Of a stretch of DNA of 35,279 nt, positions 29,018-35,279 are shown piece after piece. The stretch is from contig JADLEL010000211.1 in the NCBI GenBank assembly GCA_020846145.1, positions 1 through 35,279 on the forward strand. Direction: 5' to 3'. Below the pieces are notes generated by a model. That model saw only the letters and a program-made list of their open reading frames with translations. It was not told where the DNA came from and ran no database searches. Positions within the stretch are counted from its first letter, which is position 1, and each line of letters opens with the position of its first letter. The translations under genes and the position numbers were made by a program. The DNA comes from Pirellulales bacterium. GTDB taxonomy: Bacteria; Planctomycetota; Planctomycetia; Pirellulales; Thermoguttaceae.

Positions 29018-29389
29018 ATGTTGAAATCGCGTACTGTCGCTGGAATGTGCTTGTTTGCCGCAATGGCTATTTTCGCGGGCTGCGCGAAGGAGCCGCCGAA
29101 AGCGCCGCCGCCCGAACCGAAGGCGGATGAGCAAAAGAGCGAGGCTGCTCCGGCCGAAACCGCAGCCGCCGAGATCTCGGAGGGCTTGAAGGAGCTTAAT
29201 CCCGAAGACCTCGCCGCCGCGCAAAAGCAGAAGATTTGTCCCGTCACCGGCGAAGCGCTCGGTTCGATGGGCAAGCCCTACAAAGTAACCGTCAAGGATC
29301 AAACGGTGTTCCTCTGCTGCGAGCACTGCGAGGAAGCCATCAAGAAAGATCCGGATAAATACTTGGCGAAGTTGAAGAAGGGGGAATAG
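29018..29389 (+). CDS. Lipoprotein with a TRASH/YHS-like metal-binding domain
   Basis: 123 residues from the ATG at 29018, with AAAGGAG seven bases upstream. The N-terminus has a signal peptide and lipobox IFAGC (Cys22), so it is membrane-anchored. A Pro/Glu/Ala/Lys linker follows (25-60). Residues 65-120 hold a metal-binding domain: ICPVTGEALGSMGKPYKVTV, then VFLCCEHCEEAIKKDPDKYL. The Cys ligands CP-x(n)-CC-x2-C recall TRASH/YHS domains of copper proteins. The same domain, with its upstream helix, is fused to the C-terminus of the CusB-like adaptor that follows. Probably binds Cu(I)/Ag(I) in the periplasm and passes it to the pump (inference). Confidence 0.75.
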   Translation: MLKSRTVAGMCLFAAMAIFAGCAKEPPKAPPPEPKADEQKSEAAPAETAAAEISEGLKELNPEDLAAAQKQKICPVTGEALGSMGKPYKVTVKDQTVFLCCEHCEEAIKKDPDKYLAKLKKGE

Positions 29390-29543
29390 GGAGCAGGGGA
29401 TAGGATGCAGGGGACAGGTTACAGGGAACAGGGGATGGGGATAAGTTCGACGTGCATAGTACGGAGTACCATGTTGCGAATCGCGCACTTAAGACCTAAA
29501 AGCATATCCCTGTCCCCTGTAACCTGTCCCCTGTCCCCTCGCC
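29385..29543. repeat. Inverted pair of degenerate heptamer arrays
   Basis: Purine-rich units (GGGGATA, GGATGCA, GGGGACA, GGTTACA, GGGAACA) at 29390-29438 are mirrored by pyrimidine-rich units (CCTGTCC, CCTGTAA, CCTGTCC) at 29509-29541. The two arms can pair over about 25 bases (CAGGGGACAGGTTACAGG with CCTGTAACCTGTCCCCTG). It separates the lipoprotein gene from the adaptor gene. Confidence 0.75.
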
Positions 29544-29587
29544 CCACGCACCGCGACCACTGGTCGCGGCTTTACGGGAACACAATC

Positions 29588-31207
29588 ATGACGCGCATGC
29601 AAAAATTCCTCATGGTCCTCAAGGTGATCGAAGTGCGGCTGCGGTTCATCGCCGTGCTGGTGGTTACGTTTTTGGCGATCGTGTATTGGGACACGCTCGC
29701 GAACTACTGGGACAAATGGATGCGCCCTGCCGCGGCGGAGTCCACCGGGATACTCAAGGGCGAGGAATACTTCTGCCCGATGGACCCGGGGGTCATCCGC
29801 GACCGGCCCGATCCCGGCGGCAAAACGCCGCAATGTCCCATCTGCGGCATGCCGCTCTCGCTCCGCAAAAAGGGCGCGGTGGAGCCGCTGCCGCCGGGCG
29901 TTACCGGCCGCGTGCAGCTTTCGCCCCAGCGCGTGCAGCTTGCCGGCGTGCAAACGGTCGAGGTCGCCTACCGGCCCATGATCCTGAGAATCGTGGCCGT
30001 GGGCAGCGTGGCCTACGACGAGAGCCGGCTCTCGCAGGTCGTCAGCCGGGTGGGCGGATACGTCGAAAAGCTTCACGTCGATCGCACGTTCGTGCCCGTC
30101 GAAAAAGACCAGCCGCTGGTCGAAATCTACAGCCCCGAGTTGTACTCGACCTTGCTGGAATTGCAGACGGCTTCGCGCCGCGGGGCGAAAGATAGTTTCG
30201 CGCAACACGCCCGAGAGCGGCTGAAACTGTTCGGCGTGGAGGATGCGGATATCGATGCGATCATCACCTCCGGAAAAGTTCTGCCGACTCTGGTTCTCCG
30301 CGCCCCGCGCGGCGGGCAGGTCATCGGCAAGCCGATCGTGCTGGGCATGAAGGTCGAGGCGGGCATGATACTCGTCGAGATCGCCGATCTCTCCGCGGTC
30401 TGGATCGAAGCCGACGTGTTCGAGAAGGACATCGGCAATTTGCACCTGGGCCAAGCGATTGAGGCGACGGTCGAAGCCGCGCCCGGCAAAACCTTCGCCG
30501 GCAAAATCGCCGCCATCTATTCGCGGCTCAACACCGACACCCGCACCAATCGCGTGCGGTTCGAGGTGCAAAACGACTCCGGCGAATTGCGGCCCGGCAT
30601 GTTCGCCACGGTGCGGATCGACGCGCCGATCACGGCCCTCAAGGCTTTCGAAAAAATCGCGAAAGACGGTCGAGTTCCTGCCGTGCCCGAGACCGCCGTC
30701 ATCGACACCGGCGCGGAGAAGATCGTCTATATCGAACGCAAGCCGGGCGTTTTCGAAGGCGTGCAAGTGGAACTCGGTCCGCAAATCGACGGGTATTATC
30801 CGGTCCTGAAAGGATTGGCGGCGGGTGAAAAGATCGTCGCCGCCGGATCGTTCCTCATCGACGCCGAAACGCGGCTCAAACCCTCGGCGGGCGTGGCCTA
30901 CACCGGCATGAGCGGCGGACCGAAAGCCGAAAAGCCGCAAACCGTGATATCATCGACAACCGTCGCCGCCGACGTTTCCGACGAAGCCCTGAAAAACATC
31001 GAAAAACTGCCGCCGGAAGATCAAAAGCCGGCAAAACAGCAGCGATTATGCCCCATTACGAACCTCCCTCTCGGCTCGATGGGCGTGCCGGTCGCGATCT
31101 CGCTCGATGGGCAAAAAGTTTTCCTCTGCTGCGCCGGCTGCATCGAGAAAGCAAAGAAGAACGCGGAGGAGACCTTGAAGAAAATCGCCGAGTTGAAGAA
31201 GAAATAA
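29588..31207 (+). CDS. cusB: CusB-like periplasmic adaptor with two metal domains
   Basis: 539 residues from the ATG at 29588, with GGGA about eight bases upstream; earlier in-frame ATGs lie in repeat DNA. A single membrane anchor (FIAVLVVTFLAIVYWDTL, 20-37) is followed by a heavy-metal-binding motif YFCPMDPGVI...QCPICGMPLSLRKKG (61-96). The adaptor body comes next: a barrel-sandwich/lipoyl half-motif (VSRVGGYVEKLHVD), a helical hairpin (LYSTLLELQTASRRG), LVLRAPRGGQVIGKPIVLGM, and a beta-barrel (RVRFEVQNDSGELRPGMFAT). The last 60 residues repeat the domain of the lipoprotein at 29018 (LCPITNLPLGSMGVPVAISL, VFLCCAGCIEKAKK). It links the inner-membrane RND pump to an outer-membrane channel and funnels metal. 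The next gene is its pump. Confidence 0.9.
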   Translation: MTRMQKFLMVLKVIEVRLRFIAVLVVTFLAIVYWDTLANYWDKWMRPAAAESTGILKGEEYFCPMDPGVIRDRPDPGGKTPQCPICGMPLSLRKKGAVEPLPPGVTGRVQLSPQRVQLAGVQTVEVAYRPMILRIVAVGSVAYDESRLSQVVSRVGGYVEKLHVDRTFVPVEKDQPLVEIYSPELYSTLLELQTASRRGAKDSFAQHARERLKLFGVEDADIDAIITSGKVLPTLVLRAPRGGQVIGKPIVLGMKVEAGMILVEIADLSAVWIEADVFEKDIGNLHLGQAIEATVEAAPGKTFAGKIAAIYSRLNTDTRTNRVRFEVQNDSGELRPGMFATVRIDAPITALKAFEKIAKDGRVPAVPETAVIDTGAEKIVYIERKPGVFEGVQVELGPQIDGYYPVLKGLAAGEKIVAAGSFLIDAETRLKPSAGVAYTGMSGGPKAEKPQTVISSTTVAADVSDEALKNIEKLPPEDQKPAKQQRLCPITNLPLGSMGVPVAISLDGQKVFLCCAGCIEKAKKNAEETLKKIAELKKK

Positions 31208-31211
31208 ATGT

Positions 31212-31353
31212 CCTCGTTCCCACGCTCCGCGTGGGAACGCAGTTGCTGGACGCTCCGGCGTTCTGGATTTAAGTACAGATATAGACATTGGTTAGCGTTG
31301 CAACGACGCAGCAGCATCGGGGAATTGCGTTCCCACGGAGCGTGGGAACGAGG
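31212..31353. repeat. GTTCCCACGC palindrome pair
   Basis: CCTCGTTCCCACGCTCCGCG... (31212-31241) and its complement (31326-31353) flank 84 bases. Each arm is itself a palindrome (GTTCCCACGCTCCGCGTGGGAAC). This is a frequent repeat type in planctomycetes. It stands between the adaptor and pump genes. Confidence 0.85.
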
Positions 31354-31386
31354 GAAAGTTCCAACACGCTTGTTAGCGAATACTAA

Positions 31387-31457
31387 CCACTAGCCACTGC
31401 TCCCTATCCCCTATCCCCTATTCCCTATTCCCTATTCCCTATCCTCTATCCCCTGCC
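31387..31457. repeat. Heptamer array at the cusA start
   Basis: Ten or so seven-base units (CCACTAG, CCACTGC, TCCCTAT, CCCCTAT, TCCCTAT, CCTCTAT) run up to two bases before the ATG at 31459. They occupy the place where a Shine-Dalgarno sequence should be; none is visible. Changes in unit number would change the spacing to any upstream signal. Confidence 0.8.
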
Positions 31458-31458
31458 A

Positions 31459-34400
31459 ATGATCGAACGCATCATCGAATTTTCGATTCGCAACCGCTTC
31501 GTCGTGATCTTGCTGGCGATCATCACGGCCGTGTGGGGAGTGTATTGCGTCATCCACACACCGGTCGATGCGATCCCCGACCTCTCGGAGAACCAGGTCA
31601 TCGTCTTCACCGATTGGATGGGACGCAGTTCGCGGGAAATCGAGGACCAAATCACTTATCCGCTGTCGGTGAATTTGCAGGGCCTGGCCGGCGTGAAGAC
31701 CGTCCGCTCGTCGAGCGAATTCAACTTCTCGATGATCAACGTGATCTTCGAAGACCACGTCGATTTCTATTTCGCCCGGCAGCGGGTGCTGGAACGCCTC
31801 GCGCTGGCCAACACGTTTTTGCCGCCGGGCGTAACGCCCTACATGGCCCCCGACGCGACCGCGCTGGGTCAAATCTTCTGGTACACCGTCGAGGGCGAAG
31901 GCTACGACCTGGGCCGCCTCCGCGCGATTCAGGATTGGTACGTCCGCTACCAACTCAACTCCGTTCCCGGCGTGGCCCAGGTGGCATCGGTGGGCGGTTT
32001 CCCCATCGAATACCAGATCGACGTCGATCCGCGCAAACTCCGCGCCTACGGCGTAACGCTGGGCGAGATTTATTCCGCCGTCGCCCGCTCGAACTCCGCC
32101 GTCGGCGGCCGGGTGATCCAGAAGGGGAACGCCGAATATATCGTCCGCGGCGTGGGCTGGATTACCTCGCTCGCGGATATCGAAAACATCGTCGTCAAGA
32201 CCAATCCCGAGTCGGGCACGCCGGTCTTCGTCTCGAATCTGGCCACGGTCAGCCGCGGCAGCGAGTTCCGCCGCAGCGTGCTGGAAAAAGACGGCAACGA
32301 AGTCGTCGGGGGCGTGGTGATGATGCGGCACGGCGAAAATCCCCTGGCCGTAACCGAGACAATCAAGAAAAAAATCGAAAAGCTCCAGGCCGGCCTGCCG
32401 CCGGGCGTAAAAATCGTCCCCTTTTACGACCGCACGCGGCTCATCCACGGGGCAATCGGCACACTCACCGAAATCCTCACGCACGAGATGATTATCGCCT
32501 CGCTGGCGATCCTGCTGATCCTCATGCACTTCCGCAGCGCGCTGGTCATCTGCATCACGCTGCCCATGGCCGTGCTGATCTCGTTCATCATGATGCGCTA
32601 CTTCGGCATCGCGTCGAACATCATGTCTTTGGCGGGCATCGCGGTGTCGATCGGCATCCTCGTCGATCAGGCGATCGTGATGGTCGAGAACGCCACGCAC
32701 CATCTCACGCAGCATTTCGGCAAGGAAAAAGTCAAAGGCGACATCCGCGAGTTGGTCATTCCCGCCTGCCGCACGGTGGGTCGGCCGATATTCTTCTCGG
32801 TGATGATTATCCTGCTCTCGTTCATTCCGGTCTTTGCACTCACCGGGCAAGAGGGGAAAACGTTCCACCCGTTGGCGTTCACCAAGAGCTTCGCCATGAT
32901 CGGCGTGGCGATCCTTTCGATCACGCTCGTTCCCGCGATGATCCCCACGTTCATCAAGGGCCGGCTCCGTAGCGAGGAGGAAAGCTGGATTGTCCGCAGC
33001 TTGATCGGCATCTACAAGCCGGTCTTGAATTGGGCGATGAATTACCCCAAAACGGTGAACTGGTTCTTCATTGTGCTGCTGGCGCTGGGGTGGCATCTCT
33101 CGACGAAACTGGGCCGCGAATACATGCCCGAATTGGACGAAGGCAGCATCCTCGACATGCCCGTCACCGTCCCCCGGGCGAGCGTGAGCCAAGTGGCCGA
33201 CGACCTCAAGGCCCGCGACGCCGTGCTCCGCCAATTTCCCGAAGTCGAGCAGATCGTCGGCAAGGCGGGTCGGGCCGACACGCCCACCGATCCCTCGCCC
33301 ATCGAAATGGTCGAGACCGTCATCAACCTGCGGCCGAAAGAATTTTGGCCCAAGCGGAAACTCGAATACAAAGATGCCGAGCGGCAGATCGCGGTCGTCT
33401 GGCAGGCGATTGATGATCGAGGATTGATAAAAATCAACCTGTTAAATGTCATTAATCTGCAAAATCTCAATTACGATTCCGTGACGATGAACGTCGTCAT
33501 GCGTTTCGACGAGGTGATGCGCAATCTTGCGATGCAGCGAATTAGAGAGTTTGAAAAAAACGCCTCCCCTCTCCCTTTGGGAGAGGGGCCGGGGGTGAGG
33601 GCTGACGATCTTAAAAAGCTCAACTACGAACTCATCGATCAAGCGGCTGGGGCATTCAACTGGTACTGCCTGGAGGAAATCCGCAAAGAAGCGCTCAACC
33701 AAGGGCTGTGGAATGGCGGTCGGAAACTCTCGGACGACGATGAGGCGCTCAAAAAAATCCGCGCGGAACTCGATCCGCCTTTCGCAAAAAAGCTTTTGCT
33801 CTGGCGCAAAACCAAGAACGAGATCGTCAAAGAGATGGACAGCGTCATGCAAATGCCCGGTTGGGGGAATATCTGGACGCAGCCGATCATCAATCGCATC
33901 AACATGCTTTCCACGGGCATCCGCACGATGATCGGCGTGAAAGTCTATGGCGGCGATTCGAAGAAAATCTATCGCATTGCCCAGGATATCGAGGCGGAGT
34001 TGAAAAAGATTCCCGGCGCGGTCGATGTAACCCTCGAACAAACCCACGGCAAAGGCTACCTCGTGATCGAAATCGACCGCCGGAAGGCCGCGCGCTACGG
34101 CGTGAATGTGGGCGATATTCAAGACGTGATCGAGGTCGCCCTGGGCGGCAAGCCCATCACCATGACCGTCGAAGGCCGCGAGCGATTCCCCGTCCGCCTG
34201 CGCTACGCCCGCGCGTGGCGCGAAGACGAAGAGCAGGTGAAAAACCTGCTGGTGAGCGGCGGTTCCGCGGGCATGGCCGCCGGCACATCGAGCATGAACG
34301 TCGGCAGCGCGGGCGGCATGAGCGGCCCCTCGCAGCCCGCGAAAAACGCCGCCGAAAAAACCGTTCCCATGCAAATCCCCTTGAGCGCGGTGGCCGACGT

Positions 34401-35157
34401 GCGGATCGAGGAAGGCCCGTCGATGATCCGCAGCGAAAACGGCATGTTGTGTTCCTACGTCTATCTCAACGTCCGCGACCGCGACATCATGAGCCTCGTC
34501 GAGGAGTGCCAGCGGGTGCTCGACGAGAAAATCAAGCCCCGCCTGCCGCAGGGCATGTACTACGAATTCAGCGGGCAGTTCGAGCATCAAATCCGCGCCC
34601 GCCAAACGCTGCAAATCGTCTTTCCCGCCGTCATCGTGCTGATTTTCGTGATCCTCTACCTCACCTACAACGACCTGATGGACGCCGTGCTGATGATGAT
34701 GGCCGTGCCCGAAGCGCTGGTGGGCGGAATCTTTTTCCTCTGGCTGTTCGACTATAATTTCAGCGTGGCGGTCTGGGTCGGCTTCATCGCCTGTTTCGGC
34801 ATGGCCACCGAGACCGGCATCATCATGCTGGTCTATTTGCGCGAAGCGATCGAACGCCGCGGCGGATTGGAAAAAATCGGCTCCCTCGAAGAACTTCGCC
34901 AGGCCGTGCTCGAAGGCGCGGTCCACCGCCTGCGGCCGAAACTTTTGACCGAAGGCGTGGCCATCGTCGCCCTGGCCCCCATGCTCTGGATGACCGGCGT
35001 GGGCCACGAAGTCATCGCCCCGCTGGCCGCTCCCGTCCTCGGCGGGCTGTTGGTCTCCGACGAAGTGGTCGATATCTTCATCCCCGTGCGCTTCTACTGG
35101 GTCCGCCGCGCGCGATGGCTGAAATTGCATTCGAAGCCGGATTCAACCACCGCCTAA
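31459..35157 (+). CDS. cusA: CusA/CzcA-family heavy-metal RND efflux pump
   Basis: 1232 residues, against about 1050 for E. coli CusA. It is the proton-driven inner-membrane pump of a tripartite metal exporter. The start MIERIIEFSIRNRFVVILLA and then HTPVDAIPDLSENQVIV match CusA closely. The proton-relay helix is IAVSIGILVDQAIVMVENAT. Twelve membrane helices and two large periplasmic loops are expected. Extra sequence lies in the second loop: about residues 650-790, including a segment coded by a CCCCTCTCCC palindrome (SPLPLGEGPGVRA), and a Gly/Ser/Met-rich loop near 932-972 (GMAAGTSSMNVGSAGGMSG). The CusA-like sequence suggests Cu(I)/Ag(I), but the ligand Met residues cannot be placed with certainty. 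No outer-membrane channel gene is in the window. Confidence 0.93.
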   Translation: MIERIIEFSIRNRFVVILLAIITAVWGVYCVIHTPVDAIPDLSENQVIVFTDWMGRSSREIEDQITYPLSVNLQGLAGVKTVRSSSEFNFSMINVIFEDHVDFYFARQRVLERLALANTFLPPGVTPYMAPDATALGQIFWYTVEGEGYDLGRLRAIQDWYVRYQLNSVPGVAQVASVGGFPIEYQIDVDPRKLRAYGVTLGEIYSAVARSNSAVGGRVIQKGNAEYIVRGVGWITSLADIENIVVKTNPESGTPVFVSNLATVSRGSEFRRSVLEKDGNEVVGGVVMMRHGENPLAVTETIKKKIEKLQAGLPPGVKIVPFYDRTRLIHGAIGTLTEILTHEMIIASLAILLILMHFRSALVICITLPMAVLISFIMMRYFGIASNIMSLAGIAVSIGILVDQAIVMVENATHHLTQHFGKEKVKGDIRELVIPACRTVGRPIFFSVMIILLSFIPVFALTGQEGKTFHPLAFTKSFAMIGVAILSITLVPAMIPTFIKGRLRSEEESWIVRSLIGIYKPVLNWAMNYPKTVNWFFIVLLALGWHLSTKLGREYMPELDEGSILDMPVTVPRASVSQVADDLKARDAVLRQFPEVEQIVGKAGRADTPTDPSPIEMVETVINLRPKEFWPKRKLEYKDAERQIAVVWQAIDDRGLIKINLLNVINLQNLNYDSVTMNVVMRFDEVMRNLAMQRIREFEKNASPLPLGEGPGVRADDLKKLNYELIDQAAGAFNWYCLEEIRKEALNQGLWNGGRKLSDDDEALKKIRAELDPPFAKKLLLWRKTKNEIVKEMDSVMQMPGWGNIWTQPIINRINMLSTGIRTMIGVKVYGGDSKKIYRIAQDIEAELKKIPGAVDVTLEQTHGKGYLVIEIDRRKAARYGVNVGDIQDVIEVALGGKPITMTVEGRERFPVRLRYARAWREDEEQVKNLLVSGGSAGMAAGTSSMNVGSAGGMSGPSQPAKNAAEKTVPMQIPLSAVADVRIEEGPSMIRSENGMLCSYVYLNVRDRDIMSLVEECQRVLDEKIKPRLPQGMYYEFSGQFEHQIRARQTLQIVFPAVIVLIFVILYLTYNDLMDAVLMMMAVPEALVGGIFFLWLFDYNFSVAVWVGFIACFGMATETGIIMLVYLREAIERRGGLEKIGSLEELRQAVLEGAVHRLRPKLLTEGVAIVALAPMLWMTGVGHEVIAPLAAPVLGGLLVSDEVVDIFIPVRFYWVRRARWLKLHSKPDSTTA
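33562..33604. repeat. Palindromic insert in frame in cusA
   Basis: CCCCTCTCCC (33566-33575), loop TTT, then GGGAGAGGGG (33579-33588), followed by CCGGGGGTGAGGGC. It codes SPLPLGEGPGVRA between REFEKNA and DDLKKLNYEL. The same pattern occurs inside purL at 6862-6915, so it is a dispersed element that stays open in frame. Confidence 0.75.
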
Positions 35158-35163
35158 GGCGTT

Positions 35164-35275
35164 GCCCGACAATAAGTTGCCGGAATCGTAGTAGGCACAC
35201 TCCGTGTGCCGTCCGCGAATTACGGCACACGGAGTGTGCCTACTACATAGGAATTCGGTAGTTTATTGTCGGACA
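35164..35275. repeat. Nested palindrome after cusA
   Basis: Outer arms CCCGACAATAA (about 35165-35175) and TTATTGTCGGA (about 35263-35273) enclose perfect 25-base inner arms, GTAGTAGGCACACTCCGTGT... (35188-35212) and 35222-35246, across a nine-base loop. A strong hairpin 31 bases after the cusA stop could stop transcription or protect the 3' end. Confidence 0.85.
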
Positions 35276-35279
35276 GCGC

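Noticed and set aside
29489-30940. 483-codon minus frame
   Set aside because: Antisense to the adaptor gene, no motifs.
31432-33234. 600-codon minus frame, and a similar 562-codon frame at 33442-35130
   Set aside because: Both are antisense to cusA and show the biased composition (Asp, His, Arg, Val) of shadow frames.
1-35279. tRNA or rRNA genes
   Set aside because: No cloverleaf with a TTC-type T arm or rRNA-like conserved sequence was recognised; the many hairpins are dispersed repeats.

Overview
The window most probably comes from a planctomycete, likely of the Pirellula type. The reasons are a BBP7-type outer-membrane barrel, a PEP-CTERM protein, lipid A genes (lpxD, lpxI), several short proteins of planctomycete character, GC-rich coding regions, and intergenic spaces filled with palindromic repeats. 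No taxonomic search was possible, so this assignment is an inference from protein families.

Layout. 1-2261: a degenerate stretch, a strong promoter, and a secreted SUMF1-fold/PEP-CTERM protein with its terminator. 2493-2840: two tandem copies of a MITE-like element. 2905-7187: tyrA and purL, whose overlapping junction was duplicated around a hairpin element. 7592-10051: a secreted alpha/beta hydrolase. 10139-10821: a VapBC-like toxin-antitoxin pair behind a consensus promoter. 10875-13360 (minus strand): an SNF2 ATPase and a conserved upstream protein. 13901-21412: small unknown proteins, an HDOD protein, a TPR protein, a BBP7 porin-like protein and a polysaccharide-type glycosyltransferase, separated by repeats. 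21915-24050: an S46 dipeptidyl-peptidase. 24417-28287: lpxD and lpxI, separated by a less GC-rich accessory segment (DUF433, ORF6N, and a T5orf172-like gene broken by an amber codon). 28392-35157: a heavy-metal export cluster (Cys-rich secreted protein, metal-binding lipoprotein, CusB-like adaptor, CusA-like RND pump).

How the genes work together. The last cluster forms most of a copper/silver-type tripartite efflux system; its outer-membrane channel is not in the window. lpxD and lpxI belong to lipid A synthesis, and the BBP7 barrel, PEP-CTERM protein and glycosyltransferase also concern the envelope. tyrA and purL are housekeeping genes for tyrosine and purine synthesis.

The most unusual feature is repeat biology. 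At least ten families of palindromic or heptanucleotide repeats occupy nearly every intergenic space. Several also sit inside coding sequences (purL, SNF2, cusA, the S46 signal peptide) while keeping the frame open, which recalls Rickettsia palindromic elements. A duplication at the tyrA/purL overlap preserves both genes and creates a 48-codon relay ORF. A perfect palindrome upstream of the ORF6N gene repeats a segment of that gene's own coding sequence.
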